NCBI GenBank assembly: GCA_902491345.1
Contig: CABUHI010000023.1
Location: forward strand, 1 to 24,183
Length of the DNA: 24,183 nucleotides
Reading direction: 5' to 3'
Source: an uncultured Collinsella sp.
Lineage (GTDB): Bacteria > Actinomycetota > Coriobacteriia > Coriobacteriales > Coriobacteriaceae
A program made the position numbers and the translations under genes. The notes under the pieces are model-generated. The model worked only from the letters and a program-made list of their open reading frames with translations, ran no database searches and was not told the origin of the DNA. Position 1 is the first letter of the stretch. Each line of letters begins with the position of its first letter. Positions 17,578 through 24,118 of this stretch are shown one piece after another.

Positions 17578-18456
17578 CTAGCGCTCAACGAACTCTTGGA
17601 TTTCCGCGAGCAGGCGCTTTGCCTCCTGACGGCCCTGGATATACAGGTCCAAAAGCTTTGCCGGATCGTGCTCAACGTGGCCGACCTCGACCGGCTTTTG
17701 CGGAGCAATGACCAGCGCACGGCCCTCGCGCTCATACTTCCACAGATGCATGCGCTGGATGTTATAGCGGTCGTGGCGCGTCTCGATAGCCTCGAGCAGA
17801 TAGGGGTAGTCGGCATAGCGGGCTCGTGCGGCGGGCATAAACTCGTAGGGCTTTTTCTCATACGAGCGGTCCTGCGTGACAATGACGACTGCGCGATCGA
17901 AGCCCGCCTCCTCCAGCACGTGCTCGATGGGGACCGAATCGGCTACGCCACCGTCGACGTATTTGTGCCCGTCAATCTCGACCGGCGGCGTCACCAGCGG
18001 CAGCGAGGTCGAGGCGCGCACTGCGTCGAGGTCAAGTACGGCGCTTTTGACCGGCAGGTACGCGGCGGTTCCAAAGAGCATGTCCGTCGCGACGGCGTAC
18101 ATCTCGATGGGGCTTGCGTCGAACGTCTCGTTGTCAAAGGGATCCAGGCGGTCCTGGACATCGTTGAAGATAAAGTCGTAGCCGACGATGGAGCCCGTGG
18201 ACGCAAACGATGCGGCGCCCATGAAGCGGTTGTCGTTGCAGAAAGCCAGGTTGATGCGGTTGGCACGGCCGATCTGGTGCGACTTGTAGTTCACGCCGTT
18301 GAGGGCGCCGGCCGATACGCCATATACCGCCGGAATCTCGACGCCGGCCTCCATGAGGACGTCGAGCACGCCTGCGGTAAACTGCCCGCGAAAACTGCCG
18401 CCCTCCAAAACGAGCGCGACCTTGCCGGCGTTCTTTGCCTTATCTTCTGCAGTCAT
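17578..18456 (-). CDS. Patatin-like phospholipase
   Basis: A 292-residue serine hydrolase of the bacterial patatin family, expected to cleave acyl esters of (phospho)lipids with a Ser-Asp dyad. Seen: the oxyanion loop LVLEGGSFRG (residues 15-24), the nucleophile elbow GVSAG with Ser48, and the DGG motif in YVDGGVADS with Asp168. No signal peptide or membrane segment, so probably cytoplasmic or secreted by another route. AGGAGG lies 6 nt before the ATG. The natural substrate is unknown. It is the last chromosomal gene before the prophage; a 389-bp repeat-rich gap separates them. Confidence 0.9.
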   Translation of the reverse strand: MTAEDKAKNAGKVALVLEGGSFRGQFTAGVLDVLMEAGVEIPAVYGVSAGALNGVNYKSHQIGRANRINLAFCNDNRFMGAASFASTGSIVGYDFIFNDVQDRLDPFDNETFDASPIEMYAVATDMLFGTAAYLPVKSAVLDLDAVRASTSLPLVTPPVEIDGHKYVDGGVADSVPIEHVLEEAGFDRAVVIVTQDRSYEKKPYEFMPAARARYADYPYLLEAIETRHDRYNIQRMHLWKYEREGRALVIAPQKPVEVGHVEHDPAKLLDLYIQGRQEAKRLLAEIQEFVER

Positions 18457-18581
18457 GTTGACCTCCTGCTGTTTCGTTTTGGCCTTCTTCTACCCAGTTT
18501 TGGGATAGAGAGCGCGCAGGTTTTGGAGTTAAGGGGGCGGGGCGGTCGACGGGAAAGCGCGTCCCGGCCTGCGTTGCCAAG

Positions 18582-18633
18582 GCGTTTTCTTTACGCCCGC
18601 GCCCCGCACAGAGTTCGATTCTCCGCGGTACGG
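18582..18633. repeat. 52-bp direct repeat, copy 1
   Basis: Matches 18794-18845 at 50 of 52 positions. The shared end CAGAGTTCGATTCTCCG can fold like a tRNA T-arm (loop TTCGATT) with one mismatch, but no tRNA body is present. The second copy ends where prophage-type sequence begins, so a link to integration is possible. Confidence 0.7.
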
Positions 18634-18793
18634 GGGATCCGTTGATGGGTTGAGGCCGGGGCAAGACGCCCGATCGGCATCGCATCGATATTGAGCTGAG
18701 GCATTGCGCGGAGAATCCGCGTATTTGCTTCGCAAATCCGCACCGGCTTTGGCCGCCTGCCGGCGTCCTCGCCCGCGGGTTAAAAACGCTTAC

Positions 18794-18845
18794 GCGTTTT
18801 CTTTACGCCCGCGCCCTGCGCAGAGTTCGATTCTCCGCGGTACGG
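18794..18845. repeat. 52-bp direct repeat, copy 2
   Basis: Second copy of the repeat at 18582-18633, differing at two positions (C to T, A to G). It ends just 9 bp before the T-run of the terminator that closes the prophage lysis operon. Confidence 0.7.
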
Positions 18846-18854
18846 ACTAGAAAT

Positions 18855-18888
18855 AAAAAGGCAGGTAGATACGAATATCTACCTGCCT
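18855..18888 (-). terminator. Strong terminator at the end of the prophage
   Basis: A perfect 13-bp stem (18859-18871 with 18876-18888) and a 4-nt loop are followed on the minus strand by TTTTTATTT. It lies about 235 nt beyond the muramidase stop and would close the late transcript. Confidence 0.85.
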
Positions 18889-19123
18889 GTTACTTATGGT
18901 GGAGCTTATGAGAAAAACGGCGAACTCCACCAGTACCGCCAGCCGCGCAGCTATCCAACTTGATACTTGCGTTGTAAGAGTATCGAAAAACTGGTTTGTT
19001 GTCGTTGGGACGTGCCAGAAATAGCCATTTCTGGTGTTTGCAAAACACCAGATAGACGGCTTGCTGTAATCCCGTATAACGGCAGAAAGCGGGGCACCCC
19101 TTGTCAGGGGCCCCGCTTGAACG
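18889..19123. other. Inverted-repeat cluster between muramidase and final terminator
   Basis: No supportable gene. The stretch has four hairpins: TGGTGGAG (18897-18904) / CTCCACCA (18925-18932); CCAGAAAT (19015-19022) / ATTTCTGG (19027-19034); a perfect 10-bp stem 19030-19039 / 19043-19052; and a GC-rich stem 19088-19094 plus 19097-19101 against 19106-19117. The second and third share bases and exclude each other. The last one follows the muramidase stop by 6 nt on the minus strand and may be a weak terminator. Confidence 0.6.
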
Positions 19124-20188
19124 CTAATAAGAAAGTTTCTGGCCGGGGTAGATCGTATATGGTGCCCCAATGCCGTTCTTGCTTGCGATGGTGTGCCAGT
19201 CGATGCCGAGCGAAGCACCAATCTCACTGAGTGTGTCGCCGCTCTTGACGGTGTAGACGCGCGCAGTGCCAACGCCCGCCCTCTGGTTGACGATAGCCTG
19301 AACCTCGCTGAAGCGGTCGCCCAGAACGTCGCTGCGCGTCGGCACAACGCCGAACATGCCGCGCTCCACATCGTCTGCAAGCTGAGAAGCGGAAGCGCCG
19401 TCAATGTAGTTGATGAGGTCTTGCACCTCTTGATAACGGTCGCCTAGCTTTTCGCGGCGCTCATCGTCAACGCCGTACTCACCGCGCATGACCGCTGCCG
19501 CCAGTTCAAGCGTCGTGCCCTCCGGCGAAGGATCGGCGACCTCTGCGGGCGGAACATCAGGGGTCGCCGAGCCTGACGGGTTGGCGAACTTGCCCCACGC
19601 TTCGCGCGTCATGTAGGCGATATCGAGATCAAGCGGCGCGTTGAAGCCATCGAGACGGCCATTCGAAGTGTACTGGTGGATTGCACAGCTCCCCCAAGCT
19701 CCGAAGCCGCCATCTGGAAGCCACGGCGAAGACTGGTAGCCGGTGCGGTTGTTGTTGGCATACTGCGCAACCCAGAGCGCGTGATTCGGCGCAATCTTCG
19801 ACCAATCCTCTTCGGTGCAAACGCTACGGCTCATGTAGACGATGCAGCGAACGCCGGTCTGATCGTAGACGTAATCGAGGAACTGCTTTGCCTTGTCTGT
19901 GCCGATTCGTCCGTACATCTCGTAATCGAGAACGGGAACGCCGTTGCCGAAGTAGTTACGGCAGCTTGCGACGAAGTGCTTAGCCTGAGCGATGGGGTCT
20001 TCACCGTTCATGAAGTGATAGAAGCCCCAGAGCTTGCCGAGCTTGATAGCCTGCTGAATCCACGGGTCGCAGGTGTTGTGAACGATGGTGGTTCCCTCGG
20101 TCGCCTTGCAGATAACAAAATCGCAAGGCACCTGCGCGAGGTCAAGCCCTCGCTGGTAGTTGGAAATATCAATGCCGTTGAGTGCCAT
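19124..20188 (-). CDS. GH25 muramidase endolysin with Cpl-7-like and LysM domains
   Basis: Phage lysozyme that cuts the MurNAc-GlcNAc bond of peptidoglycan at the end of infection. Of 354 residues, 1-200 form the GH25 barrel (GIDISNYQ with Asp7, FVICKATEGT, and the catalytic DxE pair Asp88/Glu90 in VLDYEMYG). Residues about 227-261 and 268-302 are two copies of a Cpl-7-like wall-binding repeat (pattern LA..V..G.(Y/F)G ... LGDR(Y/F)xEVQ). Residues 310-354 are a LysM domain (YTVKSGDTLSEIG). No signal peptide, so export depends on the holin. It overlaps the upstream peptidase gene by 20 nt, with GAGGGGG 5 nt before the ATG inside that gene. Two kinds of wall-binding module in one enzyme is notable. 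Confidence 0.95.
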   Translation of the reverse strand: MALNGIDISNYQRGLDLAQVPCDFVICKATEGTTIVHNTCDPWIQQAIKLGKLWGFYHFMNGEDPIAQAKHFVASCRNYFGNGVPVLDYEMYGRIGTDKAKQFLDYVYDQTGVRCIVYMSRSVCTEEDWSKIAPNHALWVAQYANNNRTGYQSSPWLPDGGFGAWGSCAIHQYTSNGRLDGFNAPLDLDIAYMTREAWGKFANPSGSATPDVPPAEVADPSPEGTTLELAAAVMRGEYGVDDERREKLGDRYQEVQDLINYIDGASASQLADDVERGMFGVVPTRSDVLGDRFSEVQAIVNQRAGVGTARVYTVKSGDTLSEIGASLGIDWHTIASKNGIGAPYTIYPGQKLSY

Positions 20189-20879
20189 AGAAGCCCCCTC
20201 TGATGCAGTAGAAGTAACTGAAATCGACCTGCTCTAGCTCTTCGAGCGTGAACGCGCGCGCAGAGTTCCCGGCGCTCGCCGGGTCGCGTATCCAGTAGCC
20301 GTCATCGTCCGCGCGCCAGATCAGCACGACATGCCCGCCGTAGTCTCTATCGCCGAGCGTTCCGCTCATGCCCGCGAAGGCAAGCCACCCGTCAGACACG
20401 TTCTGCAAGACGGGTGCGAGATCGTAAGAAATCGGCGTGCTCTCGATGCCGTATTCCGTGTAATGCTCGGCAATCCACGCGCAGAACTTGCCGGGGTCGT
20501 TCACGCCGTCAGTAAGGCATGCGTCGCCCACGAACGATACGAGGGTGAGCGGCGTAATGTCTTGCAGGGTCATGTACTTGATAGCCATAGCGGCGCACGT
20601 AAGGCCGCATCCGCAGTCGCCGATAGTGCCGCCCGCATAGGGGATGTAGTCCCATTGCGGGTCTGTCTGAAGCCATAGCGGCATGCTGTTTCCCTCGGCA
20701 ATCGGCCTATCGACAACGATTGCAAGGCGGTCTTCTTCAGCCGCAGTGTATCCCTGTTCACGCGCTTCAGCGAGCGCGCCCGCGTCGCTCTCGATGTGGG
20801 CGACAATGAGCCAGCCACAGAAGAGCATTGACGCGAGCGCGCCGGAAATCACGAGGGCGATAGCCTTTAGCCTACTCAT
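20169..20879 (-). CDS. Membrane-anchored C39-like cysteine peptidase of the lysis module
   Basis: A 236-residue protein. Residues 4-26 are a hydrophobic signal anchor. From about 66 it resembles the C39-like papain family: GDCGCGLTCAAMAI with Cys91 in the nucleophile position (family GCGPT-type motif), GGHVVLIW with His183, and IRDPAS with Asp199, together a full Cys-His-Asp triad. This suggests an exported, membrane-tethered enzyme; a peptidoglycan peptide or a protein could be the substrate. The ATG at 20879 overlaps the holin stop by 8 nt (translational coupling) and is preferred to an upstream in-frame start inside the holin gene. Placement between holin and muramidase points to a role in lysis, which is an inference. 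Confidence 0.82.
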   Translation of the reverse strand: MSRLKAIALVISGALASMLFCGWLIVAHIESDAGALAEAREQGYTAAEEDRLAIVVDRPIAEGNSMPLWLQTDPQWDYIPYAGGTIGDCGCGLTCAAMAIKYMTLQDITPLTLVSFVGDACLTDGVNDPGKFCAWIAEHYTEYGIESTPISYDLAPVLQNVSDGWLAFAGMSGTLGDRDYGGHVVLIWRADDDGYWIRDPASAGNSARAFTLEELEQVDFSYFYCIRGGFYGTQRH

Positions 20880-21132
20880 CGCGCTTAGGCTCGGTGTAGG
20901 TGAGCGCTTGCTTGGAATCGCCAACGCCCGCCGTGGTCGGGTCTGTCACGATGCCAAGAATTGCGAGCACGGCGAAAAGTGCGTTGATGATTGCGGCCAA
21001 CTGATCGTTCATAACGCCGAAGTCCCACTGATAGCCGAACGGTGCGGCGACCACCTGCACGAGCAGCAGGACGGCGGGAATGAGCGTCAGCCAAAAAGTC
21101 TTGTTCTTGATGCGTGCGGTGAAGTTAATCAT
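20872..21132 (-). CDS. Phage holin, phi-LC3 type
   Basis: A small membrane protein (86 residues) that makes the inner membrane permeable and releases the endolysin. Two hydrophobic segments lie at about 13-34 and 45-63. The C-terminal GIVTDPTTAGVGDSKQALTY is the hallmark of the phi-LC3 holin family, with a charged tail (EPKRDE). The ATG at 21132 is chosen because AAGGAG sits 7 nt upstream, inside the end of the preceding gene; the ATG at 21150 would lie upstream of this site. It starts 1 nt after the coiled-coil gene and overlaps the peptidase gene. Confidence 0.92.
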   Translation of the reverse strand: MINFTARIKNKTFWLTLIPAVLLLVQVVAAPFGYQWDFGVMNDQLAAIINALFAVLAILGIVTDPTTAGVGDSKQALTYTEPKRDE

Positions 21133-21133
21133 T

Positions 21134-21580
21134 TCAGCTCTCCTTTTCATAGATGAGGTCTACGCGGTCATAGATGTGATCGACCTTGTTTGCCATGTCG
21201 TGCGAATGCTCGCGCGATTCCCTGATTTCGTCGTGCAGCGCTGCCGTGGAAGCCCTGAGAGATTCCATAGCGGCTTGCAGCCCTTCCGAAATGTTGTTGC
21301 TTCGCTCCATCTGCGCAGCGATACGGCCTTCCATTTCCGAGCGCTCGCGGTCGCGCTGCGCGCGCTCGTTGAGTTCGTCGCGCTTGCGCTCTTCGCGCTT
21401 CAGCTCTAGCTCTGCCTGTTGCGCTGCGTTTCGCTCTTCAAGCTCCGCTTTGCGCTCGTTGTTGCGCTGGTACTCGTTAAGCAACTGCTTTGCGAGGATT
21501 CCGAAGCCGATAGCAACGAGGAACGCGAAGAACCATTCGGCACCGAATGCCGCTGCATGGTCTAAAACGCTTTCCGCCAC
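21134..21580 (-). CDS. Membrane-anchored coiled-coil phage protein
   Basis: A 148-residue protein I cannot assign to a named family. Residues about 14-34 (AEWFFAFLVAIGFGILAKQL) form one membrane segment. The rest is charged, rich in Glu/Arg/Lys/Gln, and predicted by eye to be a long coiled coil (ELEERNAAQQAELELKREER, then MESLRASTAALHDEIRE). The start is GTG at 21580, 1 nt after the preceding stop, with GGAGGG inside the preceding gene. Located directly before the holin, it could be a holin partner in the manner of XhlA or a spanin-like protein. Function is not shown. Confidence 0.8.
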   Translation of the reverse strand: MAESVLDHAAAFGAEWFFAFLVAIGFGILAKQLLNEYQRNNERKAELEERNAAQQAELELKREERKRDELNERAQRDRERSEMEGRIAAQMERSNNISEGLQAAMESLRASTAALHDEIRESREHSHDMANKVDHIYDRVDLIYEKES

Positions 21581-21581
21581 G

Positions 21582-22028
21582 TCAGCCCTCCGTCACCTCT
21601 CGCCAGACGGTTTCGGTGCCGACAGCCCCCGGCTCCCAGACGTTGTTAGCAACGAGGGATTCCCAGACCTTGCCGTTATGGCGCACGACAGCGCCCTTCG
21701 GGTAAGGGTTCTCGTTGCTCGGCGGCACCCACTCGGGAATGCTCGACGGGTCATCACCGCCGCTTGCGTACTCAACGACCTTCGCCCAAAGGCTCGGCGC
21801 TGCCGTGGGCGACCAATCGGGCTGCGACGTGTGCGCTTGAAGGCAGACGTAAAGAACGCCTTCGTAGCTCACGCGTTCGCCCTCAGCGTAGGCGTGGCCG
21901 TCGCCGTCCCACGCCGCGAAAAGCGCGGGGCACTTCGCCGCCACATCGCTAGAGAGCGACGGCGCTTGACCGTCGAAAATGGCGATGATCGCGCGAAGCT
22001 TGACCTCTTCCTCTTCGGTGAATGCCAT
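21582..22028 (-). CDS. Phage protein with two CBM5/12-like carbohydrate-binding repeats
   Basis: A 148-residue protein. After an acidic N-terminal helix (MAFTEEEEVKL), residues 40-81 (AWDGDGHAYAEGERVSYEGV to the Trp of SLWAKV) and 100-142 (EWVPPSNENPYPKGAVVRHN to the Trp of TVWREV) repeat the pattern W-x(6-8)-Y-x2-G-x2-V-x-(Y/H)-x-G-x2-(Y/W) seen in chitin-binding CBM5/12 modules. Such small proteins near phage tail genes are often fibre or wall-binding accessories. The ATG at 22028 has AAGGGGA 4-5 nt upstream. A terminator separates it from the RT, so it has its own transcript or relies on read-through. Role inferred from the fold only. Confidence 0.78.
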   Translation of the reverse strand: MAFTEEEEVKLRAIIAIFDGQAPSLSSDVAAKCPALFAAWDGDGHAYAEGERVSYEGVLYVCLQAHTSQPDWSPTAAPSLWAKVVEYASGGDDPSSIPEWVPPSNENPYPKGAVVRHNGKVWESLVANNVWEPGAVGTETVWREVTEG

Positions 22029-22050
22029 GTGTTCCCCTTTCTCTCGCAAC

Positions 22051-22078
22051 AAAAAAGCCCCCGCGAATGCGAGGGCTT
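22051..22078 (-). terminator. Terminator after the reverse transcriptase
   Basis: On the minus strand a 10-bp stem (22069-22078 with 22055-22064, one wobble) and 4-nt loop are followed by TTTTTT (22051-22056). It lies about 26 nt after the RT stop and closes the retroelement transcript before the lysis genes. Confidence 0.88.
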
Positions 22079-22093
22079 CGATACCTTGCTATG

Positions 22094-22111
22094 TCGGCTG
22101 CTATCAGCCGA
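22094..22111. other. Hairpin across the RT stop codon
   Basis: TCGGCTG (22094-22100) and CAGCCGA (22105-22111) form a perfect 7-bp stem with a CTAT loop; the RT stop codon lies in it. A similar GGCTGATA-type hairpin covers the stop of the DGR target gene. Confidence 0.5.
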
Positions 22112-23213
22112 AAAGCTCCTTGTATAGCGCGTCCATGCGCTTTACCGTCTCGTGCGCGCAAAGGCGCTGCATGCTGCCGCGCCACGACTGGTAGGATTGG
22201 TTGACCTGCTCGACGGTCATAATCCCCTTGGCGACCAACGCGGCTTGCTTCTTCAGCTTGCGCCGCTGCCGCGTCACGGAGGAACGGCACGGGCGAACGA
22301 CAACCTTCCCGCCCTCGCCATATGAAAACCTCTTCTTCAGGAACACGAAGCCGCGCGTAAGCTTCACGACGCGCGTCTTCTTTCGGTTGATGATGATTCC
22401 CAGATCGTCGCAGAGCGCTTCGATGCGCGAAAGCGCGTCCCAAAGCGTCTGCTTGTCAAGCGCGATGCAATAGCTATCGTCCATGTAGCGCCCGCTCGCC
22501 AAGATGCCCGGAAGTGACAGCATCAGATGGTCGATGGGCGACGGCAGGGCGACGGCTAGAATCTGGTTCGGCTCGCTGCCAAGACCCAAGCCTCGTGAGC
22601 CGTGAGCGTCTATCTGGTCGTTCATGACGCGCTTAACGCGCTCATCGTCAATGGCGCGGTCTATAAGTCGCTTGCAAGCGCCGTGGTCGATGTTGGCGAA
22701 GTAGTCCGCGAAATCGACCTGCAAAATGTAGCCTTCCATGCCGTGCTTTCGGTGGTGCTCGACAAGCTGCCGCTTCATCCGGCGAATCGCGTAGTCGGTT
22801 CCGCGCCCTTTGACGTTCGCGGCGCATCCCTCGGTGAGGGTAGGCCAGATCGCGGGCGCGAGGGCGTGACGGCTCAAAGACTTCTGTATGACGCGCTCCG
22901 AGAAGTGAACAGAGCAGATGTGGCGCAGCTTGCCGCGCTCGAACAAGTCAAACTCGATGAAGCCGCGGCGGAAGTCGGCACCCGTGAGAAGGTCGCGCCG
23001 CGCCCTCATGATGTTTGGGACTACGCGCGCCATGTAGCGCTGCACGCTCGATTTCCAGCGAACGCCAGCGGCAGCGCCGTTGGCGGCATCGTATAGGTTA
23101 TCGAGGTCGGCGACGGCTTCTAGCGTGCATCCCTCGATGCGCCTAGCCCGATTCTCCGCGCGCTTGGCATCGCGCCTTGCGCGTCGCGCAGCCCTGCGCT
23201 CTTCAGAGTTCAT
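22104..23213 (-). CDS. DGR reverse transcriptase
   Basis: Copies the TR-containing RNA into cDNA with errors opposite adenines, and that cDNA replaces the VR. The product has 369 residues, typical of DGR RTs and without maturase or endonuclease domains. Motifs: ILQVDFADYFANIDH (catalytic Asp167), GLGLGSEPNQILA (209-221, motif 4), GRYMDDSYCIALD (YMDD at 243-246), and NRKKTRVVKLTRGFVFLKKR for motifs 6-7. Motif 4 of DGR RTs usually ends in SQ; here it is NQ. The very basic N-terminus (EERRAARRARRDAKRAENRA) could bind RNA. The ATG at 23213 is preferred to in-frame starts up to 23384, which approach the TR; the ribosome site is weak. Neighbours avd, TR and VR make the DGR assignment firm. Confidence 0.93.
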   Translation of the reverse strand: MNSEERRAARRARRDAKRAENRARRIEGCTLEAVADLDNLYDAANGAAAGVRWKSSVQRYMARVVPNIMRARRDLLTGADFRRGFIEFDLFERGKLRHICSVHFSERVIQKSLSRHALAPAIWPTLTEGCAANVKGRGTDYAIRRMKRQLVEHHRKHGMEGYILQVDFADYFANIDHGACKRLIDRAIDDERVKRVMNDQIDAHGSRGLGLGSEPNQILAVALPSPIDHLMLSLPGILASGRYMDDSYCIALDKQTLWDALSRIEALCDDLGIIINRKKTRVVKLTRGFVFLKKRFSYGEGGKVVVRPCRSSVTRQRRKLKKQAALVAKGIMTVEQVNQSYQSWRGSMQRLCAHETVKRMDALYKELFG

Positions 23214-23429
23214 GAGGGCACCCCGCGCGGCTCGCAACCGGCATCCAGCAGCCGCTTGACGGTTGACCATGAAACGCGGTCGGAAGCCGAGAACCGCGCC
23301 ATGCAAGCAGCGAACGGCAACCGTCGCGGGGTGCATATTTACGGGCTTGCGCCCGACGGTCGCCCCTTCCTTCCTCAAATGCACGGCGCGCGGCGCTTAT
23401 GACCGCACGGTCTGGCAAGGCTTGGGAAT

Positions 23430-23575
23430 CACGGCAGGGGGCGTATCCAGTCGTTCGTCGGGGCATTGTTGTTGGCATTGCCGTTGCTGTTGACATTGCA
23501 CGCGTTGGACGAAGACCCGCCCATGACGGAGCGCAGCCACCAATTGACGCGATGATTTCCAAGGGACAACGCGCG
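23430..23575 (-). repeat. DGR template repeat (TR)
   Basis: Lies between avd and RT on their strand. Its 3' part (23430-23484) is identical to 24129-24183. Although non-coding here, it translates in one frame as RALSLGNHRVNWWLRSV, then MGGSSSNACNVNSNG, then NANNNAPTNDWIRPLP and a stop: the C-terminal C-type-lectin-like segment of DGR targets. Eleven of the codons are AAC or AAT, the usual mutable codons. The lower limit is set by loss of identity to the VR at 23430; the upper limit (about 23575) is estimated from the conceptual reading and the avd stop, because the rest of the VR is outside the window. Confidence 0.92.
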
Positions 23576-23581
23576 ACCATT

Positions 23582-23992
23582 TTACCCCTTCCCAATGAGC
23601 TTCACGCCCGCGCGAGCGCCCTTTATCAGCTTTATGTCGCTCTCTATGCTCTCAGATATCGCTTCGAACCTCGCGACCTTCACCGGAAGGTTCATAGCCA
23701 TAAGGCATTGCAGGTCTTGGTATAGCTGCTGCAAGTCCGCTATCGCAAGCGTCATGTAATGCTTGCGCTCTTCGACGTTGCGAGCCGTGTTCGGGTAGAA
23801 GGCATCAGCCTTAACCAGATTGAACACCAAGCTTCGCGCCGTCTCCGCCATGGGGACGGCGAGGATGAAGCGATAAGACTTCGGCACCGCCGACGAAGCC
23901 ACAAGACGCGTCACGTCGTTTCGAATCGAAACAGCAGTGTTGAAATACTCGAACGAGCTTAGGTTGCGGTTCCGCACATATACGCCGCTCAA
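23582..23992 (-). CDS. avd: DGR accessory variability protein Avd
   Basis: Small basic helical protein that binds the RT and TR RNA and is needed for cDNA synthesis and retrohoming in known DGRs. The 136 residues contain four amphipathic helices consistent with the Avd four-helix bundle: FEYFNTAVSIRNDVTRLVAS, FILAVPMAETARSLVFNLVK, YMTLAIADLQQLYQDLQCL and VARFEAISESIESDIKLI. The farthest in-frame start is TTG at 23992 (a stop lies 1 codon further up); a GTG at 23977 is an alternative. GGAGG lies at 24010-24014, rather far from TTG and better spaced for an out-of-frame ATG at 24002. It sits between the variable-protein stop and the TR, the standard DGR position. Confidence 0.88.
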   Translation of the reverse strand: MSGVYVRNRNLSSFEYFNTAVSIRNDVTRLVASSAVPKSYRFILAVPMAETARSLVFNLVKADAFYPNTARNVEERKHYMTLAIADLQQLYQDLQCLMAMNLPVKVARFEAISESIESDIKLIKGARAGVKLIGKG

Positions 23993-24030
23993 TTTTCAAC
24001 ATCCCCCCCCCTCCGTGATTTTTGAAAATT
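23991..24030 (-). promoter_or_regulatory. avd leader hairpin enclosing the ribosome site and a 9-G run
   Basis: AATTTTCAA (23991-23999) and TTGAAAATT (24022-24030) are a perfect 9-bp inverted repeat. The loop contains GGAGG and a run of nine G on the minus strand (24003-24011). The avd TTG start overlaps the stem. This could limit avd translation; the homopolymer is also a place where length variation or sequencing error is likely. Confidence 0.5.
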
Positions 24031-24084
24031 GCTTCGCCCGCGCTTCGCGCGGGGAAGCAAAGGCGCATGCGCAAGGCATGCGCC
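24031..24084. other. Two GC-rich hairpins between variable-protein gene and avd
   Basis: GGCGCATGC (24062-24070) and GCATGCGCC (24076-24084) form a perfect 9-bp stem with a 5-nt loop. A second stem, 24031-24043 against 24047-24058, has 12 pairs and one bulge. Neither has a T-run. They may be RNA processing or homing-related structures of the DGR. Confidence 0.55.
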
Positions 24085-24101
24085 AGACCAGTACCTAGTA
24101 C

Positions 24102-24118
24102 GGCTGATTTTATCAGCC
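24102..24118 (-). other. Hairpin at the end of the VR-bearing gene
   Basis: GGCTGA (24102-24107) and TCAGCC (24113-24118) pair over 6 bp with a 5-nt loop, flanked by CCTAG/CTAGG. It lies 10 bp beyond the end of VR identity on the minus strand and includes the stop codon. Known DGRs carry a hairpin just downstream of VR that promotes homing; this is a candidate. Confidence 0.5.

Larger units (their letters stand above)
18457..18845. other. Repeat-rich gap between chromosome and prophage
   Basis: No supportable gene in 389 bp. It holds two 52-bp direct repeats, an inverted copy of their 11-bp core between them (CGCGGAGAATC at 18707-18717 against GATTCTCCGCG in both repeats), and small hairpins such as AAACGC-TTAC-GCGTTT near 18784. 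The upstream control of the patatin gene must lie at its left end. Confidence 0.6.

Noticed and set aside
18611..18633. tRNA fragment suggested by TTCGATT in a T-arm-like setting
   Set aside because: One mismatch in the stem and no acceptor, D or anticodon arm upstream in either repeat copy.
18847..19404. A minus-strand frame with a hydrophobic C-terminal stretch that could suggest a small membrane toxin
   Set aside because: The hydrophobic part has no nearby in-frame start or ribosome site, and the rest is a shadow of the muramidase and of hairpin sequences.
22104..23213. Group II intron or retron reverse transcriptase
   Set aside because: No maturase or endonuclease domain, no intron domain V/VI downstream, no msr/msd structure; the adjacent Avd, TR and VR point to a DGR.
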